Assembly: GCA_029777855.1 (NCBI GenBank)
Contig: JAKORL010000082.1
Coordinates: 1-32,433 of the forward strand
DNA: 32,433 bases
Direction: 5' to 3'
Source of the DNA: Pseudomonadota bacterium
GTDB taxonomy: Bacteria; Pseudomonadota; Gammaproteobacteria; JAIEPX01
Shown here in pieces: positions 24,807 to 32,433 of this stretch (position 1 is its first letter; the number at the start of each line of letters is the position of its first letter). The position numbers were made by a program, and so were the translations under genes. The notes under the pieces were generated by a model. It was not told where the DNA came from, searched no databases, and worked only from the letters and a program-made list of their open reading frames with translations.

Positions 24807-27800
24807 CTACACCCGTTTGGCTTCAGAAAAGTCTTCATCACCCAAAAATAAAGCATCGCACATTTGGGGGTTTATCTCTAATTCGTATTCATGCAAATGC
24901 TTTTTCCAAGTATTAAGGAAATTGTATAGCTCACGATTAAAACACATTCCACGGGTCTGTTTATTGCTAAAATTAAATCGAGGAGTAGATTTCACGGCCT
25001 TCTCAGATAGTTCAAAAATTGCTTCAAACGTTTTTATATCGAGTTGTTCACAAGGCATCTCGGCTGCAGAAAAATACTCACATAAATATGACATTATTTC
25101 TGGATGAAAATCTTTCTCAAGAGAAAAAGGCGCTGGTTGGGCATAGTTGATTCTATCCAATTCAGTTTGAATTGCATTGAGTTGCACCCATTCTGATCTA
25201 GGCCATACGTATGAACGATGAAATAAACTTACAACATGGATGAGAATACATTTCAGTATGATTTTTTTACCAAATGCCTGTAATATTTTATAGGATAAAA
25301 ACCCTTCTATTGAAAATAGCTTAGAAAATAAACTCGATTTAAAACCAACATCTCTAATTTTAATAACGTGTAAAATCTGATACAAATTCCAAACTAATTC
25401 ATCATCAATTTTCTGATCATGCTTAAATCGTTCTAATAAAAATTCAAGAAATGTGAAGGATTTAAGTTCTGAGGCTCTTCTTAAATGATCCATCCGAACA
25501 TCAATATTATATTGAATAATAAATTCTTTTATCTTATCGTCAGAGACTTCATTTACAAGCATCATAGACTGTAGAAAGTCCGCTCTTGCTTCTCTGGAGC
25601 ATTCAGGATTGCTCATCAATAAGTGTCTTAAGCCCGCATCTTTATTCACTAAAGCATGTTCAAACAGTATTTTAGCCATTTTCTCATCAATACTTGGATT
25701 GAATAGTAGAAGTTTTTTAATGTTGGCATATCGATGATAAGCATGATGATTAACCAAGTCTTCAAATCGTTGCTGTAAACTGGCTTTGAATACAGCTTCC
25801 CATCCTGGAAGGGTTACAAAGGCTTGATATTTTTCATCTAATAATTTTCTCACATCTGATGAATCAGTTTCATACGTTGCGATATATTCATAGACGATTC
25901 TTTTTAGTGTATTTATATCTGTATATTGGAGCTCATATTCGATTAAAGAAGATATAAAGTCTAATTTGGTCTGCCCTCCAATAATCGCATAAAAAACAGT
26001 TGATTCATTAATGACATTTAAGTCAGCTGTTTTTCTACACGCCCCTAGTCGAGGTCTCAATTCATTTATGAGAGTATCGTTGCCCAATTTTAAAGCCGTT
26101 AAAAGCACGTATCCAAATTCTGCATTATCCTGCTCATCATTCGAATAGCGTCCTAGCAGCCTCACCATTTCCCAATCCATTTTATCACAAGCAATTCTCA
26201 TGGGTGATGGCACAACACCATCTCCAAAAATATTAACACCTCGTTCAAGCAACATTCGTGCAAGGGTATGCTCTTTTGTCCTACAAGCACTGACCAATAA
26301 TAGATGAAGTAATGATTCATCATTGATGGTATATTCTTTAAGGCACAGTTTTATTATAGAACAATAATCATTAGCTGCCGCCTGTTTTAACATCTGCTCT
26401 ATGCCTAAGTAATTCATCTGCCGTGGATTGCCATTGTTGATGACATGGACGCTTAATGAGCCGTTGTTACATCGTAGGGTCGGCTTAGATGATGCAGTCA
26501 CTTCAATCAATCTGCTTGCAATCTCAAATTCTTCCACTAATACAAACTCACCAATGACTTCATCGTTTTTTTGTATGAGGTTTTCAGATAACAGATACTC
26601 TACTAATTCTTTTTTTAATGCGAACTTGGCACGAGGCGGGCGTAATAATCGCGTTAGCATCCGTGTATACCCATTTTTTATCATATGTAGTGCCAATGGC
26701 TGCGATACTACCTTGCCATTCTCTTTTTCTTCGATTTTTTCTATCAGGATGTCGAGTGAAATTTCTTTCAAACCGAGCAAAAATTCATAATGCTTAAGCA
26801 TGTAAAGCCCTATACGCATTTCGCCATTTTTAGCAATATATTTGTTACTGGCCTTCTCTTGATCGTTCAAATACATTGCTTGAGTGTAAAATCTTAAATG
26901 GTTGTTTTTAGCGAAAAGATCAATTTCTTTTCGAGGCATATAAAAAATAATGGGGATTCGATAGTGAGGATTTACTGTCTTCCCTTGCACCGTAGCATAC
27001 TCTACGTACTGCCCCCACAATTCTTGTGCAAAATCATAGGCCATTAAGCGTGCTTCAAGAGTATCTGCACAGATAAATACAGCGCTTCTTAAAGGATTAA
27101 AACGGATACGAGCCAATAGCTCGTTTGTAACACTCCGCCACCCCTCTCTAAGAGAGTTCTGTTTCTTGAATGTTCGAAGTTCACTACGCAAGAAAAGGTA
27201 TTTGTTTCTATAACGAAAATCAACAAGTCGATCAAGAGCTGTTTCGCTAGTCTCACAATCAAATATCCGTCTGACAGTACCCCCATCATCCATTAATAAT
27301 CGCTGCACATGAGCATCTTGGATATCTGTGACCAAACCATACAACGTGCCTTTACGAAACTTTGAAAACCCAAAGACTGGACTTTGTATATCACCTATTA
27401 ATGTACAAGATTGTGCTTGTGTATATCCATTTTTTTGTACAGCAGTCAGCATGGGTTTCTTATCAAGACGTAATTGACTTGTACCCCTGGGAGTAATGAC
27501 ATATGGCAAACGATTTTTAGGACGCAAATTAGACAGTCGTCTTTGATCTTTGCCATCCGGAATTAATCCGAGTATAAATTGTCGACTAAAATCGAATTGA
27601 TCTGAACGCAAAGTTTTGAGCAATGTATCATGTATATAATGCGAAAATATTCTACCTTCCTGATTCGATAAAAAACGACCATAAAAAAAGATCATATCAT
27701 CGCTAAAATAGAAAACACTTGGATTTTCACTCTGAAGAACCATTGCTTTGAATGGAAAAATATGTTCAAGAAATAATTTAAATGCTATAGCGCTCTGTAA

Positions 27801-28115
27801 ATCTTCCTGAAAATCAAATTTCCAAGTTGAGTCACGGTTGTCATACTGCCGATGGTACCTCTCCGCGAATACTGCAACGATATGGGAATAAACATGATGA
27901 TCTTCAGGCCTATACTTTTCGAGGTGTTCTAGAACATGCCCCCAAGATAGCTCAACCTCAGCTTCGCCTAGATTTACCGGTTTTCCACATCGTTGAATCA
28001 CTACCTCGATCAACGTCCTCAGCTTCAGACTAGCACGATCGACTAAATCTGGCGCTTGGCATTGCTCAAAGGCTTCAGCAGAGTGATCAAGGATCTCTAT
28101 GATATTTTCACGCAT
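24807..28115 (-). CDS. Giant ankyrin-like repeat protein, paralog B, 1102 aa
   Basis: Unrecognised family; second gene of a tandem paralogous pair. From ATG 28115 (MRENIIEILDHSAEAFEQC) it has 1102 residues; a TTG four codons earlier is possible. Residues 1-90 are almost identical to paralog A. A central block conserved between both copies includes LRPKNRLPYV (about 197), YGLVTDIQDAHVQRLL followed by DGGTVRRIF (259-285), and RFNPLRSAVFICADTLEARL leading to AYDFAQELW (338-367). From about 540 on, helical pairs reminiscent of ankyrin repeats recur (SIIKLCLKEY..., EHTLARMLLERGVNI..., DWEMVRLLGRY). No signal peptide or membrane span. The end LGDEDFSEAKRV is acidic, as in some type IV effectors, but this is weak evidence. 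It starts 15 bases after the stop of paralog A, so the two are co-transcribed. Confidence 0.8.
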   Translation of the reverse strand: MRENIIEILDHSAEAFEQCQAPDLVDRASLKLRTLIEVVIQRCGKPVNLGEAEVELSWGHVLEHLEKYRPEDHHVYSHIVAVFAERYHRQYDNRDSTWKFDFQEDLQSAIAFKLFLEHIFPFKAMVLQSENPSVFYFSDDMIFFYGRFLSNQEGRIFSHYIHDTLLKTLRSDQFDFSRQFILGLIPDGKDQRRLSNLRPKNRLPYVITPRGTSQLRLDKKPMLTAVQKNGYTQAQSCTLIGDIQSPVFGFSKFRKGTLYGLVTDIQDAHVQRLLMDDGGTVRRIFDCETSETALDRLVDFRYRNKYLFLRSELRTFKKQNSLREGWRSVTNELLARIRFNPLRSAVFICADTLEARLMAYDFAQELWGQYVEYATVQGKTVNPHYRIPIIFYMPRKEIDLFAKNNHLRFYTQAMYLNDQEKASNKYIAKNGEMRIGLYMLKHYEFLLGLKEISLDILIEKIEEKENGKVVSQPLALHMIKNGYTRMLTRLLRPPRAKFALKKELVEYLLSENLIQKNDEVIGEFVLVEEFEIASRLIEVTASSKPTLRCNNGSLSVHVINNGNPRQMNYLGIEQMLKQAAANDYCSIIKLCLKEYTINDESLLHLLLVSACRTKEHTLARMLLERGVNIFGDGVVPSPMRIACDKMDWEMVRLLGRYSNDEQDNAEFGYVLLTALKLGNDTLINELRPRLGACRKTADLNVINESTVFYAIIGGQTKLDFISSLIEYELQYTDINTLKRIVYEYIATYETDSSDVRKLLDEKYQAFVTLPGWEAVFKASLQQRFEDLVNHHAYHRYANIKKLLLFNPSIDEKMAKILFEHALVNKDAGLRHLLMSNPECSREARADFLQSMMLVNEVSDDKIKEFIIQYNIDVRMDHLRRASELKSFTFLEFLLERFKHDQKIDDELVWNLYQILHVIKIRDVGFKSSLFSKLFSIEGFLSYKILQAFGKKIILKCILIHVVSLFHRSYVWPRSEWVQLNAIQTELDRINYAQPAPFSLEKDFHPEIMSYLCEYFSAAEMPCEQLDIKTFEAIFELSEKAVKSTPRFNFSNKQTRGMCFNRELYNFLNTWKKHLHEYELEINPQMCDALFLGDEDFSEAKRV
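27929..28076. repeat. 148-nt direct repeat copy in the 5' end of paralog B
   Basis: Identical base for base to 31208-31355 in paralog A. Close similarity continues on both sides over about 210 bases, from around 27910 to the start codon region at 28120. Elsewhere the two genes differ clearly even at protein level, so this block is unusually conserved or was recently copied. Confidence 0.9.
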
Positions 28116-28130
28116 ATTCTTCAACAATAG

Positions 28131-31100
28131 TTAATAGCGGCCAGCGCCTGCTCCCTTCGGATTCCCACAACCAAACCATAAATATGATTCAGGACACGAA
28201 CTCTCATAAAACAATTCATTATGGTGATTATTTTTATCTAATTCTTTTTTATAATTCCTAAGCATAACCACCCAATGATCCAAAAAACTGTAGACTTTTT
28301 GATTAAAGCTATTATAATGGTAATTTTTTTTCGTTCCTATGAATAAGAATGTATTTTTTGATGACTTCCTAAATAATGAGAATACTTTTTCTAATGAGTC
28401 TAAAGCCAAATCTTCATCATGAATTCTAGAACTAGAGAAATACTTTCTCAACTCTTCTATTATTTCATGATGAATTGGCTTATCGAGCACTTCCTTACTT
28501 GAATGTTTAGATATATATAGCTTCTTTCGAATAGATCTGAGAACACCCGAGTCAGTATTATTCATTTCATAGGAGTCACAGAAAAATGAAAATGTCTTCG
28601 TAAGAACAAACTCACAAATTGTAGTAATACCACATGCTCTCAGCAATTTTACAGGGAGATCTTTTTTTGCCCAGAGAAGCCGTTCGAAGATAAGATATAG
28701 CTCATTTTTTTCTTTATCATTTAAATCACCATTCACTTGATACCTTTCCAATAAAAAACTCATTAAATAATTATTGTTCGAGTAAGGTGAAGAAGCCCTT
28801 GCTAAATGCTCACAATTTACTTTAACTCTATATTTATCGATATAATTAATAACCATATATTGCCCAAAATCAGTGATCATACTATAAATCACCAATGATT
28901 TTCTCTCATCACTGGTTTCAGGATGAGCCAATATGCTTTCTATTGCCGCGTAGTTGTGGCTAAAAGCAATATGCTCAGCAGATTCTTCTGTGATTGCAGG
29001 TTGCAATTTTAATAAATTGACAATACCAGTCCTCGATTTATCTGTGCGCTGCTTGACCAATTCATCGAATCGAAACTGCAGATTCTCTATAAATAATACA
29101 CCCCACGCTACCGATTCTTCAGCTATTTGAATACGTGATCGGTAATACTCCAATAAAAAAACTCTAAGCTCTGGGACATCAACTTCGTAAGTCGCGATTA
29201 TTTCTAAGCTGACTCTTCGTAGAGTATTGCTGTCTTGATATTCTAGTTCATAATCAATTAACCGAGCTAATAAATCATGCTCATGGTGGCCATTCATAAT
29301 CGCACGAAATACTACTGAATATCTAGACCAAGATAAATTAGTTGAATGTCGCAAAAGAGGTTTTGGCCTGGCGCTCAGCACATGCAGAGCCAGATCTAAT
29401 TCACCCAACTCACAGGCTACCATAACAAAAGCCCCACCAATTGCCATATCTTGTTTGTCTTCTTGCCATTGAGCAATCAATTTAAGCATTTCCATATCTT
29501 GCTGAGCACTCACAGCCACGATCGACTCAACTGTGAAACTAGCCCCCATGGCCAAAACCATTTTGGCAAGAGTATGTTCTTTACAGTGGCAAGCGGCTAA
29601 TAAGATGGCATTCAATACAGCTAGATTTTCGATATTGTACTCTTTTAGACAGAGTTTAATAATAGAACAATGTTTAATTTTAGCAGCTTTTTCTAACATA
29701 CTCTCCAAGCCTAAATAGTTCATGTGGCGTGGATTACCTTTTTCAATAACATGACTACTTAATGCAGAAAAGTATCTGTCTTGATTTAATTTCTGTAACT
29801 TGTTTTTTTGAGATCCAGTTGCCTGAATAAGCCGATCTGCCAATTCAAATTCTTCCACTATTATTAATTCACTGATAACAAAATCGTTTTCCTTAATTAA
29901 TTGTTGAGACAGTAAGTAATCCATAACTTGATATTTCAACTGTGAATCACAACGTGATGGCCGAAGCAAGCGCATCAATAACCTTGTATAACCACTTCTC
30001 ATCATGAGTAGAGCTAATGGGATCTTATCACCCCCTTTATTTACTTCAACTTCTTCTTTTAACATATCTAAAGTGATTTCATTAAGTCCAAGCAAAAATT
30101 CAAATGATCGTAATATATAGTACGCCTTTCTTGTTTCATCATTATAAAATCTGTAAATCTTGTAAGATTCCTTCTTATCTTCAATATGTTGCGCCTCAGT
30201 ATACCAACGTAAATGCTTTAACTTTTTGAGAGGATTTTCCTCTCTTGGCAAATAAAAAACGATAGGAATTCTATAATGGGCATTGATAACGATACCTTTT
30301 TCTTTTGCGTAATCACGATAATTTTCCCAGAGCTCATTTGCAAAATCATAGGCGAGTAATCGTGACTCCAGTGTATCACCACATATACATACTACACTTC
30401 GATAAGGATTAAACTTCAGACGTGCCAATACTTCATTGCTGATAAAAGGTTCATTACATCGGAATGTGTTGTTTTCTTTAAAAGCGCGAATTTGACTCGA
30501 CGAAAAAAAAGAACGATAAATTTTCACACTATCAGACTCGAATACGCGTTCTACAGTACCTCCATCACGCTCCAACAAACGCTGAATATGAGCATCTTTG
30601 CAATCAGTGATCAATCCATATAACTTTTCGCTACGACCTCTATCATAGCCAAAGGGTGTGTTCTGTATATCATTAATTAATGTGGATGACTGTGCTTGGG
30701 TAAAACCTTCTTTTTCTTTTGGCGTCAGCATGGGTTCTCTATTGAGACGCAATACTGTTTTTCCATCAGGAGATACGACATAAGGAGATCGATTTTTTGG
30801 ACGTAAATTATTCAAACGTCTTTTATTATTATCTCCGGGAATCAGCCCCAAAATAAATTGTATACTAAAATCATCTTGATCTGCACGCAGTGTTTTTAAT
30901 AACGCATCGTGTAAGTAATATGAAAATAGCTGTCCTTTTTCATTGCAAAAAAAGCGACTATAAAAAAACATAACCTCTTCGGTTAAATAAAAAACTGGCC
31001 CCTCTGAATTTAAACAATTGACATTTTCAAAGGGAAGAATGTGCTGAAGAAATAATTTAAAGGCCCTCGCGCTCTGTAAATCTTCACTAAAATCAACTTT

Positions 31101-31394
31101 CCAAGTTGCACCCTCACCCACACACCTACGAGTACATTTCTCAGCAAAGACAGCCACTACATGGGAATACAGATGATGCCCTTCGGGCGTATACTTTTCG
31201 AGGTGTACTAGAACATGCCCCCAAGATAGCTCAACCTCAGCTTCGCCTAGATTTACCGGTTTTCCACATCGTTGAATCACTACCTCGATCAACGTCCTCA
31301 GCTTCAGACTAGCACGATCGACTAAATCTGGCGCTTGGCATTGCTCAAAGGCTTCGGCAGAGTGGTCAAGGATGTCAATGATATTTTCACGCAT
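28131..31394 (-). CDS. Giant ankyrin-like repeat protein, paralog A, 1087 aa
   Basis: Unrecognised family; first gene of the tandem pair. The 1087 residues share the layout of paralog B: a near-identical N-terminal module (1-90), a conserved central region (LRPKNRSPYVV, YGLITDCKDAHIQRLL, DGGTVERVF, KFNPYRSVVCICGDTLESRL, AYDFANELW, HYRIPIVFYLPREE), and a long helical C-terminal part with ankyrin-like pairs (SIIKLCLKEYNIENLAVL, EHTLAKMVLAMGASF). The C-terminal 150 residues diverge most. No signal peptide or membrane span. The ATG has only GAAGA close upstream, shared with paralog B. A good promoter lies 40 bases upstream. The pair sits where aroA would be between serC and cmk. A role as host-directed effector is plausible for this kind of genome but unproven. 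Confidence 0.8.
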   Translation of the reverse strand: MRENIIDILDHSAEAFEQCQAPDLVDRASLKLRTLIEVVIQRCGKPVNLGEAEVELSWGHVLVHLEKYTPEGHHLYSHVVAVFAEKCTRRCVGEGATWKVDFSEDLQSARAFKLFLQHILPFENVNCLNSEGPVFYLTEEVMFFYSRFFCNEKGQLFSYYLHDALLKTLRADQDDFSIQFILGLIPGDNNKRRLNNLRPKNRSPYVVSPDGKTVLRLNREPMLTPKEKEGFTQAQSSTLINDIQNTPFGYDRGRSEKLYGLITDCKDAHIQRLLERDGGTVERVFESDSVKIYRSFFSSSQIRAFKENNTFRCNEPFISNEVLARLKFNPYRSVVCICGDTLESRLLAYDFANELWENYRDYAKEKGIVINAHYRIPIVFYLPREENPLKKLKHLRWYTEAQHIEDKKESYKIYRFYNDETRKAYYILRSFEFLLGLNEITLDMLKEEVEVNKGGDKIPLALLMMRSGYTRLLMRLLRPSRCDSQLKYQVMDYLLSQQLIKENDFVISELIIVEEFELADRLIQATGSQKNKLQKLNQDRYFSALSSHVIEKGNPRHMNYLGLESMLEKAAKIKHCSIIKLCLKEYNIENLAVLNAILLAACHCKEHTLAKMVLAMGASFTVESIVAVSAQQDMEMLKLIAQWQEDKQDMAIGGAFVMVACELGELDLALHVLSARPKPLLRHSTNLSWSRYSVVFRAIMNGHHEHDLLARLIDYELEYQDSNTLRRVSLEIIATYEVDVPELRVFLLEYYRSRIQIAEESVAWGVLFIENLQFRFDELVKQRTDKSRTGIVNLLKLQPAITEESAEHIAFSHNYAAIESILAHPETSDERKSLVIYSMITDFGQYMVINYIDKYRVKVNCEHLARASSPYSNNNYLMSFLLERYQVNGDLNDKEKNELYLIFERLLWAKKDLPVKLLRACGITTICEFVLTKTFSFFCDSYEMNNTDSGVLRSIRKKLYISKHSSKEVLDKPIHHEIIEELRKYFSSSRIHDEDLALDSLEKVFSLFRKSSKNTFLFIGTKKNYHYNSFNQKVYSFLDHWVVMLRNYKKELDKNNHHNELFYESSCPESYLWFGCGNPKGAGAGRY
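31208..31355. repeat. 148-nt direct repeat copy in the 5' end of paralog A
   Basis: Exact copy of 27929-28076, in the same orientation and at the same codons. The spacing between copies is 3,279 bases, so recombination between them would remove one gene and leave an intact fusion. Confidence 0.9.
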
Positions 31395-31428
31395 ATTCTT
31401 CAGGTTTATTGATTAGTTAATTATACAC

Positions 31429-31457
31429 TTTATACCATATTTCCTGATAATTAGCAA
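31429..31457 (-). promoter_or_regulatory. Promoter of the tandem giant-gene operon
   Basis: Minus-strand TTGCTA (31457-31452), a 17-base spacer ending in TGG, and TATAAA (31434-31429) combine a fair -35, correct spacing and an extended -10. It is 35 bases before the start codon of paralog A. Confidence 0.55.
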
Positions 31458-31535
31458 TGATTCTTGGTTCTCTGCTGAATACGGGTAGCCAATACTGACC
31501 TGTTCTTAAGCATCACCTGCACTGAAATTGATTAA

Positions 31536-31694
31536 TTAAGTTTCTTTATCATCAATTGGCTCATGAGCAAAAGTTGAAGTCATGAGCTCCAGATCTATGC
31601 CATTTTGTGGGCCAAAGTATCTGAGGAAGATTTCACTGGATTGTTCAGGTATATTTATAGCCTGAAATAAAATTTGAGTGATCTTTTCTTCCAT
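31536..31694 (-). CDS. Small hypothetical protein, 52 aa
   Basis: An ATG at 31694 with GGAG five bases upstream opens a 52-codon frame: MEEKITQILFQAINIPEQSS and onward, ending in PIDDKET. It is acidic, with no membrane segment. It begins 13 bases after the stop of the serC relic on the same strand. I do not recognise it. The good ribosome binding site and non-random composition support a real gene, but it is short and could be a remnant. Confidence 0.45.
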   Translation of the reverse strand: MEEKITQILFQAINIPEQSSEIFLRYFGPQNGIDLELMTSTFAHEPIDDKET

Positions 31695-31707
31695 AGAAAC
31701 TCCATGT

Positions 31708-31944
31708 TTATCGTCGAAAATCTTCCATAAAGTTCAACAACGCATCTACACCCGGTTCAGGCATTGCATTGTAGATGCTGGCTCGGAGTCCACCAACGAG
31801 TTTATGGCCTTTAAGGAAGAGTAAGCCTGCTGAAGTGGCTTGAGTTAGAAACTCAGGATATAAAGATTCATCTCTGATTCGAAAAATGACATTCATTCGA
31901 GATCGATAGGGCTTGTCGACTTGACAAGCCTTAAACAGTGTATC
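31708..31944 (-). pseudogene. serC: C-terminal relic of phosphoserine aminotransferase
   Basis: The last 70 or so residues of SerC (3-phosphoserine aminotransferase, serine and vitamin B6 synthesis; full length about 360). The frame reads [15 protein letters not shown], then [20 protein letters not shown], then [19 protein letters not shown] and the natural stop; these match the conserved [22 protein letters not shown] and FM..F end of the family. Upstream the frame ends at a TAA (31947-31945) with no start codon or catalytic domain, so about 80% of the gene, including the PLP lysine, is gone. A hairpin GGCTTGTC-GACTT-GACAAGCC lies at 31910-31930. serC stands upstream of aroA-cmk-rpsA in many gammaproteobacteria, so this is a relic in its ancestral place. 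Confidence 0.85.
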
Positions 31945-32153
31945 TTACATATCGATACAGGCGAAGACACCCTCTGACAGCGGGTTTCAGGTGCTTCTTT
32001 GTAATAAATTTGCAGACTAATCAGTAGTTAATTAAAACAAAAAAAATTTCCAAAAATCTCAAACGGTAAAAAAAGCCGATTTTTATTCTATGTTTGCTAT
32101 TAAAAATCATCTTCACGAACAATCGTGTAACGGCCAGCAGAATTACTAGAATG
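31945..32153. other. Intergenic region between serC relic and pqqA promoter
   Basis: No gene, tRNA or large repeat is recognisable. It is AT-rich, with A-runs around 32036-32076. AAAAATC (32052-32058) can pair with GATTTTT near 32079 around CGG...CCG, a weak terminator-like shape. No further serC homology can be read upstream of the stop at 31945-31947. Confidence 0.5.
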
Positions 32154-32162
32154 TGCTATAAT
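32154..32162 (+). promoter_or_regulatory. Extended -10 promoter of pqqA
   Basis: TGCTATAAT: a perfect -10 at 32157-32162 preceded by TGN. No -35 match stands at the proper distance. The start point would be near 32169, giving a leader of about 190 nt. Confidence 0.55.
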
Positions 32163-32168
32163 TAGAAC

Positions 32169-32359
32169 ATGGCGGCTATAAAAGGCAGCCTGAGCTAAAG
32201 GAAGAGAGTTCGGTTGAATGGAGGCAAATGGTATAAGGTGAGCCGGGTTTTAAGGGGCATTTAGCACTGAGAAGTCCTGACTCACAAGTAACAGAGCGCT
32301 AGCGTTGATGGCTACTCGCCAACGGGCTTAGCACTCTATTATTTAGGAGGGCTCTTAAC
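32169..32359 (+). promoter_or_regulatory. Long structured 5' leader of pqqA
   Basis: Between the promoter and the pqqA start. The clearest structure is an imperfect hairpin at 32293-32337: outer arms AGAGCGCTA and TAGCACTCT pair over 8 of 9 positions, and inside CGTTG (32303-32307) pairs with CAACG (32320-32324). It is followed by the AU-rich stretch ATTATTT and then by the ribosome binding site AGGAGG. Other possible pairs are GGCT...AGCC (32174-32190) and GTGAG...CTCAC. TTAGCACT occurs twice (about 32266 and 32328). It does not match a riboswitch consensus I know. Confidence 0.45.
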
Positions 32360-32433
32360 ATGAACTGGACAAAACCTGTGTTTCTTGATAAACGATTTGG
32401 GTTCGAAGTGACGATGTATGTGTATTTGAAACC
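32360..32433 (+). CDS. pqqA: PQQ precursor peptide PqqA, 3' end outside the window
   Basis: The ribosomal peptide from which the redox cofactor pyrroloquinoline quinone is made: PqqE joins a glutamate and a tyrosine side chain, and the rest is cut away. The visible 24 residues are MNWTKPVFLDKRFGFEVTMY followed by VYLK, matching the family (MxWxxPxxxDxRxGFEVTMY), with the reactive pair in E-V-T-M-Y at E16 and Y20. A typical PqqA is 22-30 residues, so only a few codons are missing. AGGAGG lies nine bases before ATG. pqqB-E are expected just beyond the window; they would feed PQQ-dependent dehydrogenases in the periplasm. Confidence 0.92.
   Translation, partial: MNWTKPVFLDKRFGFEVTMYVYLK

Noticed and set aside
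1..32433. CRISPR arrays, tRNA or rRNA genes, prophage or integrase genes
   Set aside because: No regularly spaced short repeats, no cloverleaf-like sequence and no integrase or transposase reading frame were seen. A tRNAscan or Infernal run would settle the RNA part.

Overview
The window looks like a low-GC gammaproteobacterial chromosome. Core genes read most like the Legionellales and relatives (Legionella, Coxiella, Berkiella, Aquicella). I infer this from the gene families and from several large, eukaryotic-flavoured accessory proteins (SET-like, Sel1-like, ankyrin-like), not from a database search. Most genes are on the minus strand.

Layout. 1-1849: riboflavin genes ribE (cut by the window edge) and ribD, minus strand. 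2223-4665: two envelope genes on the plus strand, an L,D-transpeptidase and a BepA-like M48 protease, separated by a 253-bp element with 32-nt inverted ends. 4878-8895: minus strand, a glutaryl-CoA dehydrogenase with an orphan 125-aa partner, preceded by an 804-aa Sel1-repeat protein. 9057-13904: cytochrome c maturation genes ccmC-D-E-F-G-H-I, tightly overlapping, including a 57-aa ccmD. 13905-16395: an accessory island that separates ccmC-I from ccmB-ccmA. It holds a long palindrome, a terminator, a DUF378 membrane protein, a BrnT/BrnA-like toxin-antitoxin pair with a near-consensus promoter, and an unknown gene broken by an in-frame TAA. 16396-18700: ccmB, ccmA and galU. 18884-20569: a plus-strand protein with a degenerate SET domain. 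20573-24761: lapB, lapA, rpsA and cmk, with a second long palindrome between lapA and rpsA. 24807-31394: two tandem paralogous genes of about 1,100 codons that share an almost identical 5' end. 31536-31944: a 52-codon small ORF and the C-terminal relic of serC. 32157-32433: an extended -10 promoter, a structured leader of about 190 nt, and the start of pqqA, the precursor peptide of the cofactor PQQ, which runs off the window.

How it fits together. The ccm genes make the machine that exports and attaches haem to apocytochromes c. lapA/lapB, bepA and the L,D-transpeptidase act on the envelope (LPS control, outer-membrane protein quality control, peptidoglycan cross-links). In many gammaproteobacteria the order serC-(pheA)-aroA-cmk-rpsA-ihfB-lapA-lapB is conserved. 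Here serC survives only as a stub, aroA and ihfB are absent, and the two giant paralogs occupy the serC-cmk gap, so this locus is a rearranged hot spot. The SET, Sel1 and tandem ankyrin-like proteins are candidates for host-directed effectors; that is inference only. The least described parts are the tandem giant paralogs with their homogenised 5' ends, the degenerate SET protein, the family of GGTGTC-tipped palindromes, and the structured leader of pqqA.
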